In this document: piece by piece, positions 1 through 10,076 of the stretch
Layout: every line of letters begins with the position of its first letter
Numbering within the stretch: the first letter of the stretch is position 1
Origin: Cherax quadricarinatus
Lineage: Eukaryota > Arthropoda > Malacostraca > Decapoda > Parastacidae
Direction: 5' to 3'
Length of the DNA stretch: 64,000 bases
NCBI RefSeq assembly: GCF_038502225.1
Contig: NC_091293.1
Span: 17,494,286 to 17,558,285, forward strand
Program-made: the position numbers and the translations under genes
Notes under the pieces: generated by a model
Seen by the model: only the letters and a program-made list of their open reading frames with translations
Told to the model about the DNA's origin: nothing
The model's database searches: none

Positions 1-881
1 ACTACTTGGGTAAACAGAAGAGAGGTGAAGCTACGGAGCCTCATTGTCCGAACTGCAGCAAGAAACCATTCTTGGAACCTTCACTGCCGGAGAGGGTCCG
101 CCGTGTCAAGGCAGCATGGAACACCCTCCAGCATCAAATAGAGCCCTCACCGCTGAGCAGCAGCCTCGTCCAGATGAGGCTATAGTAATCAGGAATCCAG
201 GGTCACTTCCCCGGCCACAGCGACGAAGGAAGCATTAAATGAAGGGGTGGCGCCCATGCTCAGCCAGCTTCCGATATTTCTGTTCAGGCTCCCACCCGAC
301 AACGGCAGCCAATGGGCCCCTTGATGCAGGAACAAACTACAGTCAATGCGTCAACCTTAGCATCAGAACAGTCACCAGTGAAGAACACTGAAGTCCAAGA
401 AAGCAGACCAGGACATCCTGCATTACCCTTGAGCCATCAAATGATGTAAACGATCACCTGCTTCACCAATATCAAATGCGACCTGACAGATGAAAACCAA
501 GAGATATTCAGAACTATTATGAACACCTTCGTGAATATATGCATGATGGACAAAACGGAGTCGATGCGTTTATTTTCAAATTTCCCCGACCATCCTACAC
601 AGAGCCCAGAGACAACGATGGCAGTGGAACGCACAGTAAGACCCTGATCGCGGCCACATAGCACTGAATTAGATTGACATCTCCTTAGAGATCCTCAGAC
701 GGGTCATCTTAGGATTAAGACCCGTGTTAGGACGCAGTTCCTGACGAATCGGTCAATAAATGTATTGTTGGTAACGGCTTGATAAAGCTCCTGAAGAAGG
801 AAACATTGCCACAATGAAATATTACATTAGTTGCATCTTTGTTATTTTACCTCACATGTTGTCGGTAATTCTACCATTATT
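1..881. other. Left edge, no recognisable gene
   Basis: No gene can be assigned here. A plus-strand frame is open from position 3 to about 191 and contains a short Cys-x2-Cys motif (CPNC, near 49-60). It is too short and lacks a recognisable domain, so it could be a remnant of a retroelement ORF1 or chance. The rest, up to the start of the 26-bp repeat, is unique-looking with stops in all frames. Confidence 0.4.
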
Positions 882-1161
882 TCTCCTTGTGCCTCTGTAC
901 CCTAGCTAGTTCCTTGTACTCTGTACCCTAGCTGACTCCTTGTACCCTATACCATAGCTAGCTCTTTGTACCCTAGCTAGATCCTTGTACCTGGACGCTA
1001 GCTAGCTCCTACCAAAGCTAGCTTCTTGTTCCCTGTATCCTAGTTAGCCCCTTGTAACCTGTACCCTAGCTAGCTCTTTGTGCCCTGTACCCTAGCTAAT
1101 TATTTGTACCCTGTACTCTAGCTAGCTCCTTGTATCTTGTACCGTAGCTAATCATTAGTAT
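882..1161. repeat. 26-bp minisatellite, left block
   Basis: About ten imperfect copies of a 26-bp unit built on CCTTGTACCCTG followed by TACCCTAGCTAGCT. The palindrome AGCTAGCT (NheI core GCTAGC) recurs in most units. The same repeat resumes at 5600 on the other side of LINE-A, so the two blocks were one array before that insertion. Confidence 0.9.
1154..1161. repeat. Target-site duplication of LINE-A, left copy
   Basis: ATTAGTAT immediately precedes the LINE-A terminus at 1162 and is repeated exactly at 5592-5599 on the other side. Confidence 0.75.
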
Positions 1162-1353
1162 GTGATAAATGGGTTAGAAAACCGACAAGCTGTAGAATTG
1201 AGACACGCAACACATGGGAATCTTTATTGAAGAAACGTTTCGCCACACAGTGGCTTCATCAGTCCAATACAAAGTAGAAATGGGTAAGGAGAGAAGAAGT
1301 TTGAGGTAATCAGTCCCTCAACCTGGAATCGATGTGTTCAGTCCATCACTCTT
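1162..1353 (-). repeat. LINE-A 3' terminal repeat with hammerhead-like stem-loop and poly(A) signal
   Basis: On the minus strand this stretch contains CTGATGA, an extra A, the hairpin GCCAC-TGT-GTGGC, then GAAAC, followed by AATAAA about 15 bases later. CTGANGA, stem II and GAAA are the conserved hammerhead core. The extra A between CTGATGA and stem II, and the lack of an obvious NUH cleavage site paired through stem III, make activity doubtful. It is a direct copy of 5329-5514. Confidence 0.7.
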
Positions 1354-1707
1354 GTAGGAAATGCAGCATAGGAACGAACGAACGAACAAGTTCAGGTAAG
1401 ATCCCAAATGGGATAAGCGGTGAAGACGGGAGAGACGAAGAATAGCGCTGGAGAGGAGTGCTCTTAGTCGTAGAAATAGAGCCAGGGCTTAACCCAGCAG
1501 CGAAGGCGATCGTGGGACAGATATTGAGAAGAGAAATTCAGGCTCTTCTGTTGGGACTCCGGTGGGGTGAGCGGGGAGGACGGGACAGGCGAAGTTTAGC
1601 GCTAGAGAGGAGTGTAGAACTGAGCCATGTCTTAACCCAAAATCTAAGGCGAACGTGGGTCAGAGAATGGTACCTGTCAGAGAAGGTACCTGTCAGCGAA
1701 TCCAAGG

Positions 1708-2797
1708 TTATTTGTAAATAGGGTTAGGAGCAGGATCATGCAAGGAGTAGAAAAAGTTGTGTTGGTTTGTGGGTCTGCGAATGTCTTCGTCAAGGAGAGA
1801 TGTCCAGTAGTCATGTCGTGTCTCAAGTTTGTCTATCTGTCTGTCACTGAGCGTCTTCCAATACAGATTCAGCGCAGGGATGTCTAATTGGGCATGGAGA
1901 GACTCACTTGTGGCGAAGTCCTCCCATCTGACATCAAGCACCCAGCGCAGCACCTTGTTCTGGACACGCTGCAGTTTAAGTAAGTTTGTTTTAGCTGCAA
2001 GAGAGAGGGCTAGAGGAGAGTAAGTTATCAGAGGACATATTAGGGATTTGTAGAGGTGTAGTTTGGTGCGTTGGGAGGCATGTTTCAGCTTGTAGAGGCC
2101 CACAAGGGACTTACTAGCTATTGCATGCCTTGAGTGAATATGACAGTGTAAGCGAAGAAGGTAGTCAAGGACAGTGACAGATTGTGTGATGGGGATGTAA
2201 GTGCGGGTGTCAGCTGTTTTGAGCTCGACAGGTAATGGAGGATCACGTTTCCTGTAGTTAAAATATGTAATGCTGGATTTAGCTGCATTGGTTTTGATCC
2301 TCCATTTTTGTTCCCAGATGGCTATCCTGTCGACCTCATTTTGTGTTTTGTGTGTGAGTGTATCTATATTGGCGTGAGTGATGAGTTGTGTAATGTCGTC
2401 TGCATAGGCTAGTGTGATGGAGTTGTGGTATACAGGTGTCGGAATGTCGTTAGTGTATAAAATGTAGAGGGTAGGGGAGAGGACAGATCCCTGGGGTACT
2501 CCAGCATTTAGTGTGAAGTAGTCAGAGTAACAGCCTTGGAATTTGATTCTCATGGTACGGCCGTCTAGAAAGTTGCAGAGGAGTTTACGAGTAGTGAGAG
2601 GCAGGTTAAAGTTAGTGCAGAGTTTGTACTTGAGCCCTTCATGCCAGACAGTGTCAAAAGCTTTTTCAACGTCTTTTGCAACCAGGGCTGTCCTGTTTCT
2701 TTGTTTTGTGTTGATGTGGATGTAGTTGAGAATGATGTTAATGGCATCCTGTGTGGATCTGTGTGTTCTGAAGCCAAACTGGCCATCAGAAAGTAGA
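1708..2797 (-). pseudogene. LINE-A reverse transcriptase, palm and C-terminal part
   Basis: The frame is open from about 2797 to the stop at 1708, although its first Met lies inside it at 2553. In order it shows FGFRTHRST, motif A (VAKDVEKAFDTVWH), motif B (GVPQGSVLSPTLY), motif C (LAYADDITQL) and a C-terminal region with WEQKWRIKTNAAKS and LKLQRVQNKVLRW. The two catalytic positions in motifs A and C are intact. The family is Jockey-like non-LTR RT, which primes reverse transcription at nicked target DNA. Frameshifts near 2795 and 2843 separate it from the N-terminal part, so no full protein can be made. Assignment to the Jockey group rests on motif wording only. Confidence 0.85.
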
Positions 2798-2840
2798 GTT
2801 GTGTCCCAGGTATCTGCGAAGGCGATGGTTGATGAGTTTT

Positions 2841-3710
2841 TCAGAGTTTTCCTAAAGTTTCGAGGAGGCTGATAGGGCGATAGTTTCTAGGATCAGAGTG
2901 GTCTTTTTTGGGTTTAGGAAGGAGGATAGCAGTAGCAGCTTTGAAGAGGGAAGGGAAGTATCCAGAGGCAAGGTAGGCATTGAGGAGGTTTGTGTAGGCA
3001 ATAATGATAGAGTCAGGAAGGTGTTTTAGGATAATATGGTTTAGGCCAGAGGCACCAGGAGCCTTGGGAGGAAGGTGTCTGAGGAGAGTTTTAATGTCTG
3101 TGTTGGTGAAAGGAGTGTCAAGTTCTTGGGAGGAGGTAAGAAAGTCCAGATGGATGTGGCTGTCTAGTGTTGTTTCTTGTGTGTGTGCAGTGTTCCAGTG
3201 TTCTATGTTCTGAATGTGTTGAATAACGTTAGGGTGGGGTGGGTGAGGGTGGAAGATGTTCTCCCAGATGTGTTTGAAGATGTTGGTAGCGGCCTGCGGG
3301 TCTGAGATGTGTGTGTTGTTGTGTGTGATGTGTTTGAATTTGTTGGTGGGAGTAGTGCCTCTGATTTTTTTTATAAAGTTCCAGAAGGCTTTAGTGTTTT
3401 TAATACGCTGTTTGTCTGCTTGTTGTATGAGTTGTGACCAGTGATTGTTGTGGTCTTGGTCTAGGCTGTGTAAAATGTTGTTTCTAAGGTAAGTGAGATC
3501 TAATCGGACTTGATTAAATCTATGTGTGTTGTAGAGGAAGCGGTTGTGGTAGCAGATAATTAGTCTTCTTGTTCTGAGTGACGGTTTGAAGGAATAACGA
3601 GTGGGTGTGAGTTTTCTTTGGTATTGCGATGTTGGCTGCTTGTTTAATGGTGTCCTGGATGAGATCAAGTTGAGTGTCGATGTCAGAGATAGGTTTGTTG
3701 TTGTAGTCAT
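2841..3710 (-). pseudogene. LINE-A reverse transcriptase, N-terminal part
   Basis: This 289-codon minus-strand frame carries the linker between endonuclease and RT (RRLIICYHNRFLYNTHR, AFWNFIKKIRG) and the first RT motifs (LPPKAPGASGLNHIILKHLP, LLPKPKKDHSDPRNYRPISLL). The NYRPISLL block is typical of APE-type LINEs. It overlaps the end of the endonuclease frame by 4 bases in another frame and stops just after YRPISLLETLGKL, where the family continues without a break. Both boundaries are therefore best explained as frameshift decay rather than separate genes. Confidence 0.85.
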
Positions 3711-4435
3711 AGGTTGAGGTTAGTACTGTCTATGTGTTGTTTGAAAGCATCCCAGTCAGTGTCCTTGTAGGAGAAGGAAGGTGTGGCTGGGATGAGGATA
3801 GGGTTGGAGGAGATGTGTAAGATGACTGGGATGTGATCAGAGCCTGTAATAGGGCCAGGTGAGATGTAGTGTTGAAATAGAGAGCTGGCTCGGTTTGCCA
3901 GAATGATGTCTGGTTTGCCTTGGCCAGTGTGGTTGTAGAAGGTGTTGAAGTCTGGGCCAAGATGAATTAGGTGTTTATGGTTTGTGAAGTTGAGTAAATG
4001 GTGACCAAGTTGGTTGTTACTGGTGTGATGAAAGGCTGTGTGTTTAGCATTCATGTCAGCTAGTAGGTATGTTGGTGTGTTGGTGTAGTTGAAGACTAAG
4101 GAAAGGTCGTGTATGTTGAGAATAGTGTTTGGGCGGACATAGGTGGTGAAAAAGATAAAGGGGCCAAGGTGGGTGTGTATTCTGACTGCAAGACAGTGTT
4201 GGTGTATGAAAGGGATTGGGAGAAATTCGTGTTTTATGTTGGATTTGACAAGGATGGCAACACCATCATGGGGATCAGAGGGGGACTGTAGTGCAGTACA
4301 ACCATAATGGCAGATACGTTGAGGGGCTTTGAGGCAGGTACTGTCTAGCAAAACAATATCTGGCCTCTCTGCTTCAAGGAGCTCGGCCAGTAGGTGTCTA
4401 ATTGTAAAGTAAGAATGTATGTTGAACTGAATCAC
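3707..4435 (-). pseudogene. LINE-A apurinic-type endonuclease domain
   Basis: A 242-codon minus-strand frame with the exonuclease-endonuclease-phosphatase fold used by LINEs to nick the target. Recognisable blocks are QFNIHSY at the start, GVAILVKSNI, TTYVRPN, YLLADMNAKH (catalytic Asp/Asn) and GSDHIPV (catalytic Asp-His). The usual acidic residue in the LLNETxL block appears lost: the copy reads LLDSTCL, with Ser where Glu is expected, so nicking activity is probably abolished. The Met at 4435 is a plausible start, since a TAA lies just upstream in frame. Its end at 3707 runs into the RT part in a shifted frame. Confidence 0.85.
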
Positions 4436-4449
4436 CTAAAACATGATTT

Positions 4450-5328
4450 AATAGTTTCGTCATAGCAAAGTTAATGTCGGGGGAGGAGTTTGGATTAAAG
4501 CCCGTGATAGTGGTGCCATCAGTGGATGTGTGTTTGTAGGTGTTACGGACCCGTTTCCTGGAGGGGGAGGAAGAGATGGATCTGCTTTTATGTTCTTTGG
4601 TCTGTCTGTCAGAAGTTGGGGCAGGTTTAGGTTTGAGTGGATTTTGTCTGGAGGAGGTGGAGTTGGACCTGGATGAAGTTTTGGTTGTGGTGGAGTGGGC
4701 GAAGGTGGATGCAGAGGAAGTGGAAGCTTTGGTAGGGGATGAGGAAGAGGAAGCTATGGTAAGGTATGAGGAAGTGGAAGCTTTGGTAGGGGATGAGGAA
4801 GTGGGTAACGAGGTGGGGGAGGGGTGGTCGTAGCAACAGCAGTAGGGGTGTTAGTGGGAGGGGTAGAAATAGTGAAGAGGAGTAGGGGAGGAGGAGAGCT
4901 TGTGGGAGTAGGAAGTGGGGGGGGTTGGAGAGAGGGAGGAGGGAGAGGTTGTAGGAGGCTTAGGAGAGAAGCAGGAAGGAGGGATAATTAAAGAGGGAAG
5001 ATTGTTAGCAGATAAGATTAGGTTAAGGACATGTGAGTAGTCTGATTGGTAAGGTTGAGAGATTACCATCGCAGGGTGGGCAGCAGTGGCGAGTTGACAG
5101 TTAGTTTTGTAGTCTAGTGTGCGTGTAGGTGTAGAAGGAGAAGTGCTTGTAGTCTGTGTGTTGGCCAGAGAGGTGGCTTATATACTGCAGTCAGATGAGG
5201 TGAAGCAGGAGGAGGCGGGATCACAGTGGGACCTGCCACAAGTGTAAGTAGGTCGTCGTCCAAAGGTTGGGCAAGCGTTGAAGTCTTTGTACCAAGATTC
5301 CATGATGTTGCAGTGTCTGACAGATGTG
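4450..5328 (-). other. LINE-A leader or ORF1 remnant, Pro/Ser/Thr-rich low complexity
   Basis: This minus-strand stretch lies where ORF1 of a Jockey-like element should be. It is pyrimidine-rich, and its short frames are mostly Pro, Ser, Thr and His (for example SPTPPTSYSHKLSSSPTPL). One frame near 5180-5300 has several Cys residues (TYTCGRSHCDP). I do not recognise an intact ORF1 or Gag-type zinc knuckle. Confidence 0.35.
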
Positions 5329-5514
5329 ATGAATGGTTTAGAAAACCGACAAGTTGAAGAATTGAGACACTTATGCAACACATGGGAATCTTTATTGAAG
5401 AAACGTTTCGCCACACAGTGGCTTCATCAGTCCAATACAAAGTAGAAATAGGTAAGGAAAGGAGAAGTAATCAGTCCCTCAACCTGGAATCGATGTGTTC
5501 AGTCCATCACTCTT
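5329..5514 (-). repeat. LINE-A 5' copy of the terminal repeat
   Basis: A direct copy of the 3' tail at 1162-1353, with the same order: CAGTCCATCACTCTTG boundary, hammerhead-like CTGATGA-hairpin-GAAAC core, then AATAAA. The two copies differ by small indels and substitutions. Having the tail at both ends makes the element look LTR-like or PLE-like at its borders. Confidence 0.7.
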
Positions 5515-5591
5515 GATGAAGCCACTGTGTGGCGAAACGTTTCTTCAATAAAGATTCCCATGTGTTGCATAAGTGTCTCAATTCTTCAATT
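5514..5591 (+). repeat. LINE-A outer inverted tail copy
   Basis: This 78-bp copy of the same stem-loop tail lies in the opposite orientation to the adjoining copy at 5329-5514, so the outermost ends of the element are inverted repeats. It runs straight into the 8-bp target duplication. Such a 5' inversion could arise from twin priming during insertion. Confidence 0.7.
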
Positions 5592-5599
5592 ATTAGTAT
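5592..5599. repeat. Target-site duplication of LINE-A, right copy
   Basis: ATTAGTAT, identical to 1154-1161, separates the LINE-A end from the resumed 26-bp minisatellite. Confidence 0.75.
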
Positions 5600-7699
5600 C
5601 CTGTACTATAGGTGGCTCCTTGTGCCCTGTACCCAGCTAACTCTTTGTACAATGTACCCTGGTTAGCTCTTTGTAACATCTACCCTAGTTATCTTCTTGT
5701 ACCCTGTACCTTAGCTGGTCCCTTGTACCCTAGCTAGCTCCTTGTACCCTGTACCTTAGCTGACTCCTTGTACCCTGTACCATAGTTAGCTCCTTGTACC
5801 CTAACTAGCTCCTTGTACCTGTACCTTAGCTACCTAATTGTATCCTAGCTAACTCTTTGTGCCATGTACCCTGTCTAGCCCCTTGTACCATGTATTCTAG
5901 CTAACTCTTTGTGCCCTGTACTCTAGCTAGCTCCGTGTACCCTGTACAATAGCTAGCTCCTTGAACCCTATTTTAAGCTAGCTCCATTGTACCCTGTACC
6001 CTAGCTAACTCCTTGCACCCCGCACTGTAGCTAACTCCTTGTACCCTGTACCCTAGATAGATCCTTGTATCCTGTACCGTAGCTAACACCTTGCACCCTG
6101 TACCCTAGCTAGCTCCTTGCACCCTCGCTAGCTCCTTCTACCCTGTACTCTAGCTAGCTTCATGTGCCGTGTACCTTACCTAATTTCTTGTGCCCTGTAC
6201 CCTAGCTAGCTTATTGTACCCTGTACCCTAGCTAGCTCCTTGTATCCTGCGCCCTAGCTAGCTTCTTGTGCCCTGTACCCTAGCTATCTTCATGTGCCCT
6301 GTATCTTAGCTAGCTTCTTGTACCCTACCTAGTTTCTTGTACCTTGTACCCTAGCTAGTTCCTTGTACCATGCACCCTAGCTAGCTCCTTCTACCCTGCA
6401 CCCTAGTTAGTTCCTTGTGCCCTGCGCCATAGCTAGCTCCTTGTACCCTGCGCCCTAGCTAGCTCCTTGTACCTTGCACCCTACCTAGCTCCTTGTGCCC
6501 TGCGCCCTAGCTATCTTCAAGTGCCCTGTATCTTAGCTAGCTTCTTGTACCCTACCTAGTTTCATGTACCCTGTACCCTGGCTAGCTCCTTGTACCCTGC
6601 ACCCTAGCTAGCTCCTTGTACCCTGCACCCTACCTAGCTCCTTGTACCTTGCACCCTAGCTAGTTCCTTGTACCCTGCACCCTACCTAGCTCCTTGTACC
6701 CTGCACCCTAGCTAGTTCCTTGTACCCTGCAATCCAGCTAGTTCCTTGTACCCTGCGCCCTAGCTAGCTCCTCGTACCCTGCACCCTAGCTAGCTCCTTG
6801 TACCCTGCACCCTGCCTAGCTCCTTGTACCTTGCACCCTAGCTAGTTCCTTGTACTCTGCACCCTACCTACCTCCTTGTACCCTGCACCCTAGCTAGCTC
6901 CTTGTACCCTGCACCCTAGCTAGTTCCTTGTACACTGTGCCCTAGCTAGCTCCTTGTACCCTGCTCCCTAGTTAGCTTCTTGTACCCTGCACCCTAGCTA
7001 GCTTCTTTTACCCTGCACCCTACCGAGCTCCTTGTACCTTGCACCCCAGCTAGTTCCTAGGACCTGCGCCCTAGCTAGCTCCTTCTACCCTGCACCCCAG
7101 CTAGTTTCTTGTACCCTGCACCTTAGCTAGCTTCTTCTACCCTGCACTCTAGCTAGTTCCTTGTACCCTGCACCCTACCTTGCTCCCTTTACCCTGCATC
7201 CTACCTAGCTCCTTGTACCTTGCACCCTAGCTAGTTCCTTATACCCTGCACCCTACCTAGCTCCTTGTACCCTGCACCCTACCTAGTTCCTTGTACCCTG
7301 CACCCTACCTAGCTCCTTGTACTCTGCACTCTACCTAGCTCCTTGTACCCTGCACCCTAGATAGCTCTTTGTACCCTGCACACTAGGTAGTTCCTTGTAC
7401 CCTGCGCCCTAGCTAGCTCCTTCTACCCTGCACCATAGCTAGCTGTTTGTACCCTGTACCCTAGCTAGCACCTTGTACCCTCAACCCTAGCTAGCTGTTT
7501 GTACCCTGTGCCCTAGCTAGCACCTTGTACCCACAACCCTAGCTAACTGTTTGTACCCTGTGCCCTAGTTAACTGCTTGTACCCTGTACCCTTGTACCCT
7601 AGTTAGCACCTTGAACCCTGTACTTTAACTAGCTTATTGTACCATAGCTAGCTCCTTGTACCCTGTACCCTAGATAACTCATTGTACCCTATACCCTGA
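5600..7699. repeat. 26-bp minisatellite, right block
   Basis: About eighty imperfect tandem copies of the 26-bp unit seen at 882-1161. Units toward the left mostly read CCTGTACCCTAG. From about 6360 many read CCTGCACCCTAG, and near the right end the GTACC form returns. No open frame or domain is supported. Confidence 0.92.
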
Positions 7700-7941
7700 C
7701 TGCTGGTGCATTATCACTTGATAACAAACCTCACTCTGTGATAAGAGAAGAAATGCGTCATCTTGTTGCTAAAAATACATCATAAAACTCCACACAAAGT
7801 GAGTTTAATCCCTCTTTTGTGTAGTGTTAAACTCCATTCTCTGAGTTACTTGAGAGTAAACTCAACCCAAGACCAGCAACTTAGTCTTAAATCTTATTAC
7901 ACTTCACACCAGGAACCACTTACTATATTTATGTAATTTAT
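7700..7941. other. Unique spacer between two minisatellites
   Basis: AT-rich unique-looking DNA joining the 26-bp and 38-bp arrays. I see no gene, RNA or mobile-element feature in it. Confidence 0.5.
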
Positions 7942-8483
7942 GATCTTATATCACTTATATAAGATCTTATATTACTTATATAAGATCTTATATTACTTAT
8001 GATCTTATATCACTTATATAAGATCTTATATTACTTATGATCTTATATCACTTATATAAGATCTTATATTACTTATGATCTTATATCACTTATATAAGAT
8101 CTTATATTACTTATGATCTTATATCACTTATATAAGATCTTATATTACTTATGATCTTATATCACTTATATAAGATCTTATATTACTTATGATCTTATAT
8201 CACTTATATAAGATCTTATATTACTTATGATCTTATATCACTTATATAAGATCTTATATTACTTATGATCTTATATCACTTATATAAGATCTTATATTAC
8301 TTATGATCTTACATCACTTATATAAGATCTTATATTACTTATGATCTTATATCACTTATATAAGATCTTATATCACTTATATAAGATCTTATATTACTTA
8401 TGATCTTATATCACTTATATAAGATCTTATATCACTTATATAAGATCTTATATTACTTATGATCTTATATCATTTATAATCTT
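7942..8483. repeat. 38-bp AT-rich palindromic minisatellite
   Basis: About fourteen near-identical copies of a 38-bp unit that starts GATCTTATATCACTTATATA and ends TTATATTACTTAT. Each unit contains the perfect 16-bp palindrome ATATAAGATCTTATAT, and a few copies drop the TATGATC part. Very low sequence divergence suggests recent amplification or homogenisation. Confidence 0.93.
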
Positions 8484-8904
8484 AAACTTATATAATGGTT
8501 TAAGTCTTATAAATTTATATATTTCTTACATCTTAAATCTCTTAAAATATAATTTAGTTTTATTATTCACTTGGTTACGTTGATGTTGTCAAATGGAGAG
8601 TTTTTTTAACTCCAGTAAAAATAAACTGCTTGTAGAGACTGTTTGTGTGACATCGTGAGTGTCGTGACGTCACGAATCTGCTGAGCTGACGTCATGTTCG
8701 TCCTCGTGACGTCACAACCTGATTTTTTTTTCTCCCAGTAATATCTACTCTGAAATTCTTTTTTTCCCTGTTATACTTTTTGGAAAATAGTTTCGTTATT
8801 CCTCTGTTTTAGGACGAGGGATGTTTTCTGTTTTTCTTTTTACAGCAGAGCAGGAATTGTCAACTGAACGAGGGCCATTAACCTGCCAGAGGTACTGGTA
8901 ACCC
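8484..8904. other. Unique spacer containing a cluster of CRE-like palindromes
   Basis: No coding frame is supported. The notable content is the three TGACGTCA palindromes described separately at 8665-8714, followed by T-rich sequence. Confidence 0.5.
8665..8714. promoter_or_regulatory. Three perfect CRE-type palindromes (TGACGTCA)
   Basis: TGACGTCA occurs at 8665-8672, 8687-8694 and 8707-8714, spaced 22 and 20 bases start to start, or about two helical turns. This is the consensus for CREB/ATF bZIP factors. No gene is visible next to it, so a regulatory role is only a possibility. The flanks of the first and third sites are similar (CGTGACGTCAC), so they may simply be copies of a short repeat. 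Confidence 0.4.
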
Positions 8905-8996
8905 AGCCGGAGCTGGGCGGTAGTGACAGCCGGAGCCGGGCGTTAGTGACAGCTGGAGACGGGCGTTAGTGACAGCCGGAGCCGGGCGGTAGTGAC
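8905..8996. repeat. 23-bp tandem repeat, four copies
   Basis: Four consecutive 23-bp units of the form AGCCGGAGC-CGGGCG-TTAGTGAC at 8905, 8928, 8951 and 8974, with one to four substitutions between units. It is GC-rich, unlike the neighbouring AT-rich arrays, and abuts the SINE. Confidence 0.9.
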
Positions 8997-9045
8997 ATCC
9001 AAGAGTTGGCTTATTTTCTTGGAAGCGCCGTAGACATGTGGCTCC

Positions 9046-9345
9046 TCCCGTGGCCTGGCTGACAAAGCTCCCGCTTGACACACGGAGGGCCCAGGTTCGA
9101 TTCCCGGCGGGATAGAAACATTTCGACGCGTTTCCTTACACTTGTTGTCCTGTTCACCTAGCAGCAAGTAGGTACCTGAGTGTTAGTCGACTGGTGTGGG
9201 TCGCATCCTGGGGGACAAGATTGAGGACCCCAATGGAAATAAGTTAGACAGTCCTCGATGACGCACTGACTTTCTTGGGTTATCCTGGGTGGCTAACCCT
9301 CCCGGGTTATAAATTCGAACTAAATCTTATCTTATCTTATCTTAT
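9046..9345 (+). mobile_element. tRNA-derived SINE
   Basis: The 5' part has an RNA polymerase III internal promoter: an A-box-like TGGCCTGGCTG at 9051-9061 and a perfect B box GGTTCGATTCC at 9094-9104. A possible anticodon arm lies between (CTCCCGCTTGACACACGGAG), with GAC in the loop hinting at a tRNA-Val ancestor. The body follows, and the 3' end is a (CTTAT)n simple repeat at about 9323-9345. I found no target duplication, and the 5' boundary is approximate. The tRNA-like segment is degenerate in its acceptor stem, so it is a SINE rather than a functional tRNA gene. Confidence 0.8.
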
Positions 9346-9375
9346 TTTAATGATGACAGATGGACTTACTGGTGC

Positions 9376-10076
9376 TATTGAGAGTTAGCACTCTTAGTGT
9401 CAAATGCAGGTAGCACTCTTAGTGTCAGATGCAGGTGGTACTCTTACTGTCAGATGCAGGTGGCACTTTTAGTGAGAGGCAGGTGACACTCTCGGAGTCA
9501 GAGACAGGTGGTAGTCTAAGTGTCTGAGGCAGGTAGCATTCTTAGTGTTATATGCAGTTGGCACTCTTAGTTTCAGAGGCAGGAGGCACTCTTAGTGTCA
9601 AAGACAGGTGGCACTCTTAGTGAGAGAGGCAGGTCGCACTCGTGTCAGAGGCAGGTGGCATTCTTAGTGTCAGAGGCAGGGGGCACTCTTAGTGTCAAAG
9701 GCAGGGGGCACTCTTAGTGTCAGAGGCAAGTGGCACTCTTAGTGTCAGTAGCATGTAAAACTCAATGTCAGAAGCAGGTGGCACTCTTAGTGTCATAGAC
9801 AAGTGGCACTCTTAGTATCAGACGCAGGTGACACTCTTAGTGTCAGGCAGGTGACACGCTTATTGTCAGAGTCAAGTGGTATTCTTAGTGTCAGCTCCAG
9901 GTGGCACTCTTAGTGAGAGAGGTAGGTGGCATTCTAAGTGTCAGAGGCAGGTGGAATTCTTAGTGTCAAAGGTAGGTGGCACTCTTAGTATCAGAGGCAG
10001 GTGGCACTCTTAGTATCAGAGGCAGGTGGCACTATTAGTGTCAGACAAGTGAAAGATACTATTAGTGTCGACAGGC
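9376..10076. repeat. 25-bp minisatellite
   Basis: Roughly 28 imperfect copies of GGCACTCTTAGTG followed by TCAGAGGCAGGT (25 bp), with frequent substitutions and 1- to 3-bp indels. Divergence is much higher than in the neighbouring 38-bp array, so it looks older. It decays into the start of the 16-bp array. Confidence 0.9.

Larger units (their letters stand above)
1162..5591 (-). mobile_element. LINE-A: decayed Jockey-like non-LTR retrotransposon with repeated stem-loop ends
   Basis: A 4.4-kb element on the minus strand inserted in the 26-bp minisatellite and flanked by an 8-bp duplication (ATTAGTAT). Read 5' to 3' on the minus strand it has an inverted tail copy (5514-5591), a direct tail copy (5329-5514), a low-complexity leader, an APE-type endonuclease (3707-4435), a Jockey-like reverse transcriptase (1708-3710), a 3' UTR and a final tail copy (1162-1353). 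Each tail copy carries AATAAA. Several frameshifts make it a dead copy. The direct and inverted tails at the ends are unusual for a LINE and recall Penelope-like element termini, but the coding region clearly belongs to the endonuclease-plus-RT LINE type. Confidence 0.85.

Noticed and set aside
437..664. 75-codon minus-strand ORF near the left edge
   Set aside because: No domain, no supporting context and length compatible with chance.
9046..9120. Functional tRNA gene
   Set aside because: A and B boxes are present, but the acceptor stem does not pair and the segment continues into a SINE body with a (CTTAT)n tail.
8943..9167. Minus-strand ORF over the SINE (contains GIEPGPSV)
   Set aside because: Antisense reading of the tRNA-like B box of the SINE; not a gene.
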